Positions 1 to 14,600 of a stretch of 64,000 nt of DNA are shown here, in pieces. The first letter of the stretch is position 1, and the number at the start of each line of letters is the position of its first letter. The position numbers and the translations under genes were made by a program. This DNA comes from Xiphias gladius (lineage: Eukaryota > Chordata > Actinopteri > Istiophoriformes > Xiphiidae): assembly GCF_016859285.1 (NCBI RefSeq), contig NC_053417.1, positions 14,380,206 to 14,444,205 on the forward strand. The letters run 5' to 3'. The notes beneath the pieces were generated by a model. It was not told the DNA's origin, did no database searches, and saw only the letters and a program-made list of their open reading frames with translations.

Positions 1-101
1 TGCTGCTGCGGAGCATGGCTCAGTCTAATTACCGCCGAGCAGCTGTGATAACGTTTGTTCAAGTCCTTCAGTTTTTCTTCCTCTCTCTTTCTGTTCAACA
101 G

Positions 102-3475
<3,374 letters not shown>

Positions 3476-5400
3476 CAACGTGAAAGTGACAGACTCTTCC
3501 AGGACTTTGTAAGACTTTCCTAATGTCCTTGTCCTTGCGGTGGACATGACTCGGCTCCAGGTTGTGCTCTGAGACTGCTGGCTGAAGACAAGGCCCTCAG
3601 CAGACGAGTGTCTAATGCTGCAGCAGAGCCCACATCACTCCACTAGCTGTTCTTCTGTTTGTTCATTTTCCTCCAGAGTTAAGCTTAACCCAGTGCTACA
3701 TGTGGAAGAAAATACTTTGAGTGCAGTGCATTCTTGTATTACACAATACTCTACCTGTCACATTTGGCAATAGGACCGATATCTGATGCACTTATTTAAG
3801 AGCATCGTGGGGTGTTTGAATTCAAGGTACTTATATATTATTTAGGATATCTAAGTTTATTGTTATAAAGACAGTTCATGTTATATTAATGTTTGTTTCT
3901 GATCTGGGGATTGCTTTATTTCTTACAAGCACACATTATTGGTTTTATCTCCCTGGAAATGTATGTTGAGTAAGTCTGTAATTTGATTGTTACTAATTAC
4001 TTGTCGTAAGGATTATATGGCAGAATAGCACTGCTTGAATAGAAAGAATTCATTCTCTGAAGTTATTGCAATGTAAAGCACTCACAGCACAGGCACTTTG
4101 GTAAGACAGTCTGTTTATCCGTGAAGTAGGAGTCATAGTTTTTGCTTCCTCTGTGTGGAAGAGTGCTCGGGGCAAACAGGTTCATGCAGTCATCCGCTAA
4201 CGTATTAGCTTGATGACTGCAAGGTGATGTCAGTTGCTTGGAACTCTTCATTTGCTTGTGATCTTAATTTTTCCCCCTCCATTTTTACTTAAAACGGAAG
4301 AATGTTAAACGATGTCTCATTGCAGCACCTTTTATTACATGCATAAGGACTTCCGCCTGGGTTTTTTTTTTTTTTTTTTGCCATTGATCACTCCTGTTAT
4401 TTCAAGATGTCTCCCAGGTGTTGAGGCCATTACCTCAGTTGTTTGTAATGTGCTCATCTAATTACCAGATTTAAGACGATGTCAAATGTAAAGGGCATAT
4501 AGACCAATTAAACCAAATCAAAGGCACAAAAGCTCTTTAAATATCTATGCCTCTGTCCCTGTCAAACTGGGAGATTTGCCTGCAAATGTTCTCATTTAAA
4601 ATGAGGTAAATGTTGTAAATTTGTGTATTTGAATAGATAATCTACGATACACAGTGAAACAATATCAAAAGAAAATGCTTTGGGAACAATTGATCTGATT
4701 TAGGGTAGGTGGGATACTGATTTTGTTGTGCCTTTCTTATATTCACTTTTGATAAAAATCAAGCATGATGTTACTAATGAATGGTAAACAGTTTGGGCGT
4801 ATTTTGGTGTTTTTGATAGGTGAGCAGCATTATGTTTGTAGCTATACTATCTGGCTTTAAGTACAAATACTAAATACACAGTTCATGAAAATATGTATAC
4901 TAATGTGTACTAAATTAGCGTCTCCTTCATAAACATTCTTGTAGTCCAAATGCTGAAAAAACCCTCAGACAGATAAAGCTGTATGTGTGAAAGTGCTTTG
5001 TTAAGTACAGTAACCTGCTTGGCTAGTGGTAAATTTTTCATTAATTTGACTGGTCAGATCCATAAATCAAATATCCTTTTATTATGTTGTCATCCCCTTT
5101 ATAGTTTAGTTAAGGGACCAACTGAAATATCTTTGGGACACAGGATTGAAGTTTACTAAAGCTACTGTGCAAACATTTCTATGCATTACACGACTGAGGA
5201 GGAGTCGGGAGAATGGCTAGTAGAGAGATTTCACATATTACAAATTGATTGTTGAAGAGAAGTTGGATTTTTGCTTTTCTAATTGTGTTGATTCGTACAT
5301 TGTTGATATTCAAAATAATGTGCTTTACATTTTAATACTTGAATAAAAAGTTATGTTTGGGTTTGTATTGGATATTCAGTGTAGGCCCCAAATAAACTAG
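3476..5400 (+). other. Probable dtx3 3' UTR
   Basis: No exon-like coding follows the TGA at 3473-3475. The stretch is AT-rich and has a poly-T run near 4361-4379. The first canonical AATAAA signals I find on this strand are at 5342 and 5391, so a long 3' UTR of about 1.9 kb is plausible. An ATTAAA at about 4508 could give a shorter form. The extent is inferred, not shown. Confidence 0.4.
5391..5396 (+). terminator. Candidate polyadenylation signal for dtx3
   Basis: AATAAA lies here, with a second AATAAA 49 bp upstream at 5342-5347. Both fall downstream of the dtx3 stop codon with no coding signal in between. This is motif evidence only. Confidence 0.35.
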
Positions 5401-5568
5401 GCGCATTGTAAGCTACTGCAGATCAGACTTGTGTCGATTTGGAAAGTGTCCATTTGCATTTGGAATGACTTCAGGTTGTTTCCTCTCATCAAAATTTGAT
5501 CCAGACTATTACTCTGTAGTATCACGGATTCTTGTGACACAAGATACGGAACTCTGCTAATGCACTTT

Positions 5569-5582
5569 GTGCCATCTAGTGG
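5569..5582 (-). promoter_or_regulatory. CTCF-like motif
   Basis: On the minus strand the sequence reads CCACTAGATGGCAC. This fits the common CTCF core (CCA-C/T-AG-R-K-GGC). It lies between the two deltex genes. Binding is not shown. Confidence 0.3.
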
Positions 5583-5788
5583 ACAACATCATGACTGGGT
5601 AGTAAACAGAGCTTTAACATACCTCACATACCCACTTTTACCTTATTTATACCACAACTACCTTTACAAAATGATCATAACATGGGCTATGTCATAATGC
5701 AGTTTTTTAATGCATAATCATGAGCATTCATGGCTGCACTTTCCAGCTTACAGGGTATAGAGTTATACATAATTGTTCAGTATGAGTG

Positions 5789-5947
5789 TCATGGTGGCCT
5801 AGGGGCTAAGATGTGTATCATGTTAAGCACAACGAGCTGGTCTGAATCTGGCTGGGGACCTTTGTTGCATTTCATCCCCCTCTCACACTGCCCACATTTC
5901 CCTTTCTGCCATACTACTCAGTTAAAAGAAAATGTGCCCGAGAAAAC
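5789..5947 (+). repeat. tRNA-derived SINE, degraded copy
   Basis: The 5' part resembles a tRNA internal promoter: GGTGGCCTAGGGGCTAAG from 5794 acts as box A and GGTCTGAATCTG at 5839-5850 as box B. A 3' body follows that contains GGGGACCTTTGTTGCAT and a C/T-rich stretch. From memory, this arrangement is a widespread teleost SINE type (head, then GGACCTTTG.TGCAT.TCATCCCC). Several mismatches in box B and a missing poly-A end point to an old copy. Confidence 0.7.
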
Positions 5948-6924
5948 AGTCTTAAAAAATGGAAGGTATCCTAGGCTGCCATGATTCTCAGCCTTTGGAG
6001 GTGCGCACTACTGAAGATGAGCACAAGGGATTTTATCAACGTCTTATAATTGAATAAATTACTCAGAGATGCACCAATACATCATAACTGGTACCTGTGC
6101 AGTTCAGTTTTAAGAAGCACTATCAATTGTGGACCAATACTTTTACTCTCAGTACTTAGCTGATTGAAGAATTTGAGTGAACCGCTTACTTTGTATAGGT
6201 GCATTTTGCAAGTATTCATTCCTTTACAAAATTACATTTTTGGCAAAGTATCACTTTTGTAATGAAAATAATTACAAAGTGGCCTTCAGTTATGAAACAC
6301 TAATAGGAAACTCATTTTAGTTTGCTTTGAGCCTCTTTTCTTCATAAGGAAATCTCTCAGAAATCTTACTCAGAAGAGCATCACATAATTAAAGATGAAT
6401 TATTGGTAAGGACGCCTTGTTTGCCCTTTCAAATATTATGACTTTGTAACTTAGTACTAAGATTGTCTTCAAAAGGTTACTTAAACACTGTCACTTGAAA
6501 GGTTTTACAAAGGCTGCAGATGGTAAAGATGCTACTCCTCATCCCGATTTTTGTTCTCTCCTGCTCACAGCTTCAAGCAAAAACTTATTTGCTAATGATC
6601 ACAGATTGTCAAAGCAAGCACTAAAATTCTAATAAATAATGATGACATTATTCTACTGTTTTTCATATATTCAGATTGTTAAGGACCAATTGATAATTTT
6701 TTGGCCATAGAAATGACGGGTATTCTTACAACTAAAGTCATATATGAAAAATGTTGCATTTTGTGTGTTTCTCGTCTGATCATAATACAGGGATCTTTAC
6801 TCCCATGCTTACAAAATTCCTCATGTACATAAAATTTTAGCGTTATTAGTAAATATTAGGTGAACTTCATTGTCTGGTGTTAGTTTGTGTATCCAAAGAA
6901 CTGCCGGCCAACTGTTAGCAAGGT
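5948..6924. other. Intergenic, AT-rich, nothing recognised
   Basis: This stretch between the SINE and the next repeat has scattered stop codons in all frames. I recognise no repeat or RNA gene. Confidence 0.5.
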
Positions 6925-7180
6925 CACAATGTAAAATACTCAATTAAAGGCAAAAGTATTGCAATCAAAATTTTAAGCAACTAAATGTATTTAAGTAAGT
7001 TTTAAAAATCCCAATCTTCAAAGTAACTGCTAACCAGCTGTCAGACAGGTAGTGGAGTAAAAAAGTGCAATTTTAAAAGTAGTGGAGTGAAAGTACAAGT
7101 AATATAAATTAAAATGATGAGGTAGATTGAGCACAAGTACCTCAGAATTGCACAGTAAATACACTTTCGTTTACATTTGG
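6925..7180. repeat. Interspersed teleost repeat built on ACTxAAGTA / TAGTGGAGTA units
   Basis: Imperfect units such as AATACTCAATTAAAGG, TATTTAAGTAAG, GTAGTGGAGTAAAAAAGTG, TAGTGGAGTGAAAGTACAAG and GCACAAGTACCTCAGAATTG run through the region. From memory, this wording is a common fish repeat that normally ends in near-palindromic ACTTAAGTAC blocks. The copy sits just upstream of the short deltex promoter. Confidence 0.55.
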
Positions 7181-7250
7181 TTCATGAAATGCGCCTTTAA
7201 TGTCAGTGACAGGTAGCGTTTGTGCTACGCCCATCGGAGTCACAATCCAA

Positions 7251-7301
7251 CCAATCACAGGGGAGTATTCGCCCCTCGAGACGAACAGACCTCTGACGTC
7301 A
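7251..7301 (+). promoter_or_regulatory. Candidate promoter of the short deltex gene: CCAAT box and CRE
   Basis: A CCAAT box is at 7251-7255 and a perfect palindromic cAMP-response element, TGACGTCA, is at 7294-7301, 60-67 bp upstream of the chosen ATG at 7361. The surrounding 7210-7360 is richer in CpG than its neighbours. No TATA box is evident. Roles are inferred from motifs alone. Confidence 0.45.
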
Positions 7302-7360
7302 CACGGTTTCGGACTCACACCGACTCGTTTCGCATCCGCGTCCGGAAAAGCGGAAAAATA

Positions 7361-10300
7361 ATGGCAAACACACCAAGCAGCCGCTCTAGCGTGGTCCGTA
7401 AAAGTCCAGAGGACTGCGCCATTTGCTTGGACAAAATTCAGGACAGGAAGATGTTAAAGTGCCTTCACTCTTTTTGCTCTGAGTGTATCGACGCGGTTTT
7501 CAGGTTTAAACCCGCTTGTCCGATATGCAACACCTACCACGGAGTGTACACGGGGACCCAGCCGGAGGGTACGATGACGGTGACACGCAGCTGGCAGCGC
7601 CTGCCTGGCTTTGAGCGCTGCGGATGTATTATCATAACGTACAGTTTCCCGGCAGGGATACAAGGGGTGAGGCTGACAGTGTGAACGGAGGCTTTAGAGG
7701 CCACATCTTTCAGCTGCAATTCATATTAAGCTTTTGTCCACCAGAGGGCGCTGTCTGGTTTTAATCACAGCGCGGCAGCCCTGCATTGACCAAATTGAAA
7801 CATCTGGATTAGGTATCATAACCCCTATGATCATAACAGGACCGCAGTTTCAATTCGGCGTCACCCAACCATCACGCACCTTTGGGGTTTCGTCCCCACG
7901 TTTAGCCTGGTGTAATAAAGCAACCTCTGTCGTAAAACGTACGTATAAAACCTCCATGCTGGTGTGGGAATCCAGTGGAGAGGCGATCTAAGAGGTGCAC
8001 CCCCCTGTTGGCATAGAAACGGCGTGCTTTATTTCTAGATTATCTGCCCTCAACTGTATTCCCCAATCTAAGTGGTAGCAATATGCCTTGAAAAAAGTTA
8101 TGGCGGTGATGGATGTTCTTTGTTGTTATTAACACCCACAATTAGGCTGTAAAAAGAAGAAAATATAACCCCTGTAGCAAACAGACATTAAAATGACTCT
8201 CTCTTCAAATGTTAATTCACTGTTATTTTTTATTTCATAATTTAAATCAGTACTTAGTAAGCCCCCCCCCCGCCAGCTGTTAAACACGGGGGTAGAAATA
8301 TTCAGCTTTTGTTGTTGTTGTTGCCAGTGGCACAAGGAAACGTCACACAGACAGAGGGAAGAATGGATTCCACTGAATATCAGCAATTTCTGGATGCAAA
8401 TGTCCTGCAAGAAAGTGCAACTGAAAAGAAGCTGGCTTCTACAACAGGTGAACGATCCAAAGCAGACCTCATAATCCACCATGAACTGGTTCAAGAAACA
8501 CAAGCTGAAGCTTCTGGAACGGCCTTCACAGTCCCCTGACCTGAACATTTTTGCGAAATCTGTGGGTAGATCTAAGATATGCTGCACCTGAAAGACAATC
8601 CTAAAAATATGTCAGAGGTTGAAGTGAACTGCAGGAGGAGTGGGTGAAAATTCCTGAATCAAGAAGAGAAAGACTCTAAGCTGCTACAAAAAATGTTTGC
8701 AGGCCGTGACATCTGCCAAAGGGGTGTTACTAAGTAATGACAGGGTGCCCAAACTTTGTACATGCTCCACTTACTGTTTGATTTTTTTTGCAGTTTTTTA
8801 AGTTCATGAACTAAAAAAATAACAGTGCATTAGCATTTGTAGAAAGGATCACTTTTAAATGTCTGTTTCAGGGGTTGTATTTACTTCTTTTCACTTCAAA
8901 AATCAACAAAATATGTCATTGCCCAGGGCCGCCCAAACTTCTGTGTACTTACAATAAGATCAATGACTGGAAGTTTTACTAAGAGATGGGCTCTAGCCTT
9001 TTAACTCTTCACTATAGCTGCTATTATAATGACTAGTTTTATATTTGATTAATTTTCCTGATTAATTAATAATTGTTCAGTCTATGAAATGCCAAAAGAA
9101 GAAAAGAAAAAATATCTGTCACAGTTTCCCTGAGTTCAAGGGGATGTCTACAAACGTTTGTCCGATCAACGATTCCAAACTCAAATATGTAAAGTTTAAT
9201 GTGATAGAAAACAGAAAAAAACCCAGCAACTTTTCACTTTATAGAACCAAAAAATGTTTGGTGTTTTTGATCAAAAGATTACTGAAATGATTATTTGGTC
9301 GTCAAAATAATTGCTGATTAATTTTCTGTGCATCAGCTAGTTGACTAACCTTTTTAGCTCTACTCTCAAACCTTTAATATGTGACAGTAATTATAGTGAC
9401 AGTAGGCAGGAACTCTGTGTGTGTGTGTGGGTGTGTCGACTGCACAATTTTAATGACCCGTATGAGGATTAAGATTTGGTTGTAGAGTTAGAATTAGGTT
9501 TAGGTCAGTGTTAGGGTCAGGGGCTAGGGAATGCATTATGTCAACAAGTATCCTCAAAACTAATGTAAGACAAGTACGTGTGTGTGTGTGAGAAAGAGCA
9601 CAACCATCATAACGTGTTGATAGGGGGCCGGATAGGAGATATCTATATCTGGGATGCACCAAAACCCCCAAAACAAACAAAAAACTCACCAACATCCAGT
9701 ATTCTATATTTTCTCCAGTTCAGAAAGTAGAGAGGAGAGAGAGAGTGGTGTGTAGGATAGGGACCGTGTGAGAGAGGGTTTATATTTTTGGATGTTGTGC
9801 AACACTGAAGGCATCTTAAAGTTTCTGAAGTGTCCGTTGTGTGAGGGAATACTTTCTGGGCCTAAGGAGTATTTCAGATGCAGTGTCAATGTCAGCTACA
9901 ATGCCAAGGGCAGCCTCCCAGTGGCCAGAAGCGGGCCTTTTTTACCAGATGTGATGGCGGACACAACCCAAAAGTTATTCCTTGTTTGGCTGCTTATAGG
10001 GAGACGTGAGAATGAGCGCCATGTCCTAATCTGTAATACGGATATATCACAAAATTAGTCAGTGTCTTGGTCATGAAAACCTGAGATGCCACAATTCCTG
10101 AAGGGAGGACTGTGATCTCTGCGTTTGTTTAATATACAGTATGCTGTTGTTTACCATATTACAGGCTGAGCACCCAAACCCTGGAATGAGGTACGGCAGC
10201 ACCTCTCGTACTGCCTTCCTTCCAGCCTGCGAGGAGGGAGAGAAAGTCCTGAAGCTGCTGAGGAAAGCCTTCGACAGGAGACTCACCTTCACTATCGGAC

Positions 10301-11140
10301 AATCTGCCACCACAGGCCTCAACAACGTCATCACCTGGAATGACATTCACCACAAGACCAACGTGGGAGGTGGTCCACAATGGTATGCACGTTATTGCTG
10401 TAGAGGAATCTTTTCTTTCACCTTTGAGGGTACAGGAAATTGTCTTGTAGGCTATAAGGCAGGATTTGCAACTCAACTCACATGGTGAGAAAGACAAATT
10501 TCAGTTTCCTCTAAATAGATATCGTTCATGTGTGTCTGCACCAAAATTTGTGCTAGATGTTGAGATATTTCACCGGACAAGAGAAAACTTTGACCTACTG
10601 GTGGCGCCAGAGGAAAAGCAGGGGATCACCGAAGTGAATGGGATTTATCCTCTGGGCACCATGGATACCTGAACAAAATGTCATGACAATTCATCCAGTA
10701 GTTTATTTTAGTCTGGACCAAAGTTGTGGACCAACAATGATAATTCAGGGACATGTAACGCTAAATACTTTTTAGATATTTACATAGCAGAAAGGTTCAT
10801 ATCTGCAGGAAATCACAAATATGCCTAGTAAGGCACTTAATGGCTGCTTGAATAGTATAAAAACATTTCAGACCCCATTTTTTCACATCCTCTTTGGGAT
10901 GAGGAAATTCTATGACCTCTCGAGTTGCAACGCCTTTTTTCAAAGCTAATTTGGCCAGATACATTTAAAATACAGGTGCATTGAGCTACAAAAGAAAGCT
11001 GTTTCTTGTTCCAGAGAAGAAGTCTCTACATTTTCTGATTGCTTGTGTTTCTTCGTTCCAGTTTTGGATATCCAGATCCAGCATATTTGTTCAGGGTTAA
11101 GGAGGAACTGCGTCTTAAAGGAGTGACAGATGATGACTAA
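7361..11140 (+). CDS. Short deltex-type E3 ubiquitin ligase (RING + DTC only), 200 aa
   Basis: Exons: 7361-7666, 10165-10382 and 11062-11140 (TAA at 11138). The CDS is 603 nt with clean GT-AG junctions. Residues 19-56 form a C3HC4 RING (C19, C22, C34, H36, C39, C42, C53, C56). The remainder is a full DTC domain with [28 protein letters not shown] and [10 protein letters not shown]. Start choice: the frame is open upstream to an ATG at 7220, but that stretch is low-quality and overlaps promoter motifs, while the ATG at 7361 has a good context (AATAATGG) and opens directly onto the RING. It lacks the roughly 180-residue N-terminal part of dtx3. It lies 3.9 kb downstream of dtx3, has the same intron phases and the same 218-bp middle exon, and is therefore a tandem duplicate. 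It may be annotated elsewhere as DTX3-like or DTX3L-like; I leave the symbol open. Confidence 0.9.
7738..7754 (+). promoter_or_regulatory. CTCF-like motif
   Basis: TCCACCAGAGGGCGCTG is a close fit to the CTCF core (CCACCAG-R-K-GGCGC). It lies 72 bp inside intron 1 of the short deltex gene. Occupancy is unknown. Confidence 0.4.
8300..8960 (+). mobile_element. Tc1/mariner-like transposase remnant
   Basis: One frame reads [20 protein letters not shown]. After frame breaks it reads DPKQTS, stop, then [20 protein letters not shown] near 8455-8546. These match the Tc1-family blocks around the second catalytic Asp (NDPKHTS) and the following SPDLNPIE motif. Stop codons and frameshifts show the copy is dead. 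Two related segments containing GCCCAAACTT occur near 8745 and 8930 and may mark the element's right-hand part. It is inserted in the sense direction in an intron. Confidence 0.75.
9030..9355 (-). repeat. Interspersed repeat with ATTAAT-rich ends, copy A
   Basis: The stretch begins and ends with ATTAATT-type motifs and contains, on the minus strand, the same ordered blocks as the stretch at 32280-32575 (TATCACATTAAA..., ...GTTGATCGGAC). The copies at 44085-44355 and here share one orientation, opposite to that at 32280. Confidence 0.5.
9412..9600. repeat. Low-complexity TG block with degenerate TTAGGG-like repeats
   Basis: Short (TG)n runs near 9415-9435 and 9578-9590 flank degenerate GTTAGGGT and GGTTTAGGT units around 9478-9530. 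From memory, this pattern recurs in fish introns. It is interstitial, not a telomere. Confidence 0.5.
10383..11061 (+). other. Intron 2 of the short deltex gene
   Basis: The donor is GTATGC and the acceptor GTTCCAG. It contains one copy of an interspersed repeat (10550-10745). Confidence 0.75.
10550..10745 (+). repeat. Interspersed repeat of the GGACCAAAGT..GGACCAAC type, copy 1
   Basis: The ordered blocks GTTGAGATATTTC, CTGGTGGCGCCAGAGGAAAA, GGGATCACCGAAGT, CACCATGGATACCTG, CAATTCATCCAGTAG and TCTGGACCAAAGTTGTGGAC are shared in order with the copy near 46900-47330. The class is unknown to me. The open frame seen across it is not a gene. Confidence 0.65.
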
Positions 11141-11600
11141 TGGGCGAAGACATCCTTCAAATAGATTTAATACTGTGTATTGTAACTAAATTCTGCCCTC
11201 AAACTTTTTTTTTTCTGCAAGCTGTCTAAATGGAATTTTTAGATATGAGCCAAGGTGGTTAGTGGCTTTTCCCAAAGACTTTCAACTCTCCATTTGAACT
11301 GACTATGCAAAAATTTACTTTAAGCACAGCCTATATAGTATGTAACCCAACAAAACCAGGATTACAGTACAGAAGGTCAGGGGCTATATTACTGATCATC
11401 AGATTATATTTAAATCATGTAAATATGCCATTTTCTTCTTTTTTTTAACATGGCATCACACAGGGTCTCAAATCTGGTGCCTAAAGGCAAAACAGTTGGT
11501 AAAAGCAGTCCTAACTTGATCAGGCTTAGAGTCTGCAACAACAATGTAGTCAAAACAGGTAAACTAATCCTGAGCGCTAAGGCCAGCAGAACAGAATAAA
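11141..11600 (+). other. Probable 3' UTR of the short deltex gene
   Basis: It follows the TAA at 11138-11140. The first canonical AATAAA on this strand is at 11595-11600, about 455 bp after the stop. The end of the transcript is inferred from that signal only. Confidence 0.35.
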
Positions 11601-14600
11601 GACAAAGAGTGACTGCTAGCTGTGTCCTACTGTATACAGACTGTGGTGAAATAGCCTGATGAGGACATGGCCGTAACTGTGCACAACTCTGCAATTTTAC
11701 ATCTTTGGCTTTAGCTGTAGCGCTTCTCTGAATATATCTGTAATACATGTACCAACATAACATTACTGTGGCATATTTGTTTTGTCCCGTGCCGTAATGC
11801 CTACTTTACTATTGCTGATGTTGGGTGACTGCTTTGACATTGTTCACTGTGATAATTTGAGGCTCTGTCCACTCATTCAACCAGTGAGGTCCATGTAGGA
11901 AACCACTGCACACATGTGATAGAGATGTCATCTGTTAATTTATGGGTAAAGCGTCCCAAATCCCAGGAAAACCAACAATGAATCAATCCTACTATTATTT
12001 ATTGCTTGTGTAGCCAGAGCCTATATATTGCACTATACTGTGTACATTAAGATGAACAAGGGCATTGTATTTCATTTAGAGTTGATCCCCCATACACTGT
12101 CCTGCTGCCATAAATACTCACTAGCGGATGAAATCCACATCTTGAAAGTATTCCTTAACAAATGCACTTTACTCCTGTTTGAGTTATATTTTCTAAAAAA
12201 CATTGCCCAGTTATTTTAGGAAATTATTTAGCCTTTTTTTTTTTTTTTTTTTTTTAAATGAAAATATATATTTGTGGCATATTTGTTTTTTAAAAATGTA
12301 CATCTTCAACTGGAATGAACGGGCTTGGGGCTGAGACAAACAAGCCAGAGAAATCGGAGACTGTTAAGTGTTATTCTTTACACTGATTAAACATAGGGTG
12401 TACAAAAAGCAATTTCATCAGGTAACATACTGCGCTCACAGAAATGTCAAACAAAAACAGTGTCAAACAAAGTGTCAGGGGTGCTCTGAGTTCAACAGTC
12501 CAGTCGTGTCTGCCAAGCTTTTGTTAAATTTTCATCTTGCCTTTTACCCGTCTGGTCCACTAGAGGGTGATGCTCCCCTCAAAGATGACTGTGATGGCAT
12601 CTGCTTGGTATGCAGCTGTATCATCATCACAAACCCACAGTCCCGCAGCACCTCCCAAACCTCAACACCCAAAGTCAGTGAGAGGAGCAGAGCATCTGCT
12701 GTGGATGATGAGTCATGTGTTTCTATGGTGCTCGGGGCAGCTTCAGCAGGAGCAGCTTTTACTATATGTACAATGGAGAGAAAGGATGTAACCCTGTGTT
12801 TGACCACACGGATATGATCATCTGTGGATTTCTGACTGCAGTGCAAATACTGTTAAAGATGAGCAGAAATTCACAGACAGACACAGGTTCAATTTAAAAG
12901 GGTGATAAAGTCTTTAATTGAGGTCATTTGCATGTTTTTACTCATTATATACGCGTAACAAGTGTCTTACAGTAGCCATCAGATTTATCACCAAATAAAG
13001 CTCAAAATATTGCAGACAGAGATGCCAAGAGTAACTAAAGGCAATGTATTATTTCAAATGTCTTTAGATGCAGCAAAGCTTGACACATACAGTATGCTCG
13101 GTTTTTGGTTTTCTGGGCTCTGGGCTCCCCAGTTACAAGTGATTATGCTTCAAATCCAGCTGATCATCAGCACAGAGTTATGGGGTGAAAAAAATACCTT
13201 TAACCTATATTTCTATCAGAAAGTGCACATGTGACGAGGCGGAGTTATCGGGTTCAGCTTCTTCAGCGCTCTGGTGAAAAGCGGCTGGGGGCATTTCTAT
13301 GGCCAAGGATCTCAGGGCATCTGCTGCTCTCCCGAAGCAGACCAGGGCCCATCTGGGTTCCTGCCCCCCCCCCCAACACACACACACACACGGACACATA
13401 CACATTAACACTTCCCCCTTCTTCTTGCCTTTTCTCCCATAATTTCTCAGTCCAGTCCAACCATTCCTTAATTTCTCATCAACATCCATTTCCCTCTCTT
13501 GACTATTTAGGATTTATCTTGACCTCTATCCTCTATGGGTTTTATCAGTCACTTTCTGCTGTGATGTGCACATACAGCATCACCTGTTGTCACTTCATGA
13601 ACATATCATTACATGTTTGCACAGTTTTTGGTTTTTTTTTGGTCATTTTATTAATATTTGTCATTTTAAGATAACTGGAAAATTATCTTTCAAAGTAGCG
13701 TAGCAGCCTGTGAGACAAGTACAGAAAAGTGGACCATACGTGATATGTAGAGAAGTACTGTGGAAACAAAACATGTCTACTATGTCGAAATTCACTTTCA
13801 GCTCAGTGGTTGTAACCTACATTTGAACATTAAATATTCCATGTGAAAGGCTGAAGACTGTTTAAATAAGAAGACATCCCACTAACGTGACTGTATTTCC
13901 TCAGGCATTATTGTTTAAATGCAAATTATGTTCTTCATTAAACTGGGATAAAATGACATTGACTCCGGATTTTGTTTGCACCTTTTCTCACCTATAAAGT
14001 AAAGCTTTGGGTCCAGATTTTATATTAAAATTCAATGACTCTTTGCCCCTCTCTGCAGGTATTTCTCTTCCCTGTCAGCTTCCATCTGGACACCTGGGAG
14101 TAAGGGCAAAGAATTACAGAAATGTAAAAGAGCTATAAATATGTATCAATGATTAAGCAGAGCAATATTGTGGGTGGATTAAACATACATCAGTGTAAAT
14201 GGCCGGTGAGAAGCCTCCATATAAAATGAATATATGACAGGGTGAAAATAAGCTCCCAATGTATGGATTAAAATGGATATATTTGCAGCTGCTTACAAAC
14301 ATTTCCTGCTCGACACTGTTGTGGCAGGAAGACTTGAATATCCCCGTCTGGCACTGAAGACAGCACCGAGACTTTGTTGATTTCATGTTTCTGGGTGTGA
14401 CTAGACGGCTGCTCAGGAGGGGCCCCCAAGAAACACACAGACACACATGCCCGTCAGGCGACAGATGTGCAGTGTTTCCTGTACTAGAGATGATAAGAAA
14501 ATCATTATGTGACAATGCAGAGCTGTTGTTCTCGCCCCCTCTCCCAACTGTGCTCCTTAATTAGAGTGTCTCTGGCTGTGGGGAAAACCCTGGCACATTG

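Larger units (their letters stand above)
7667..10164 (+). other. Intron 1 of the short deltex gene, repeat-rich
   Basis: This 2.5-kb intron has donor GTGAGG and acceptor TTACAG. It contains a CTCF-like motif (7738), a decayed Tc1-like transposon (about 8300-8960), an interspersed AT-rich repeat (9030-9355) and a TG/TTAGGG-like low-complexity block (9412-9600). No additional exon is recognised. Confidence 0.75.

Noticed and set aside
7220..7360. Upstream in-frame ATG extending the short deltex protein by 47 residues
   Set aside because: The extension overlaps the CCAAT and CRE motifs, has no resemblance to dtx3's N-terminus, and the ATG at 7361 has better context.
7325..7365. GGAAAAGCGGAAAA before the short deltex ATG as an interferon response element
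   Set aside because: Spacing between the GAAA units is four bases instead of the two expected of an ISRE.
12368..12846. Overlapping 149- and 100-codon open frames on opposite strands
   Set aside because: No family motif, no supporting splice partners, and both strands are open by chance of composition.
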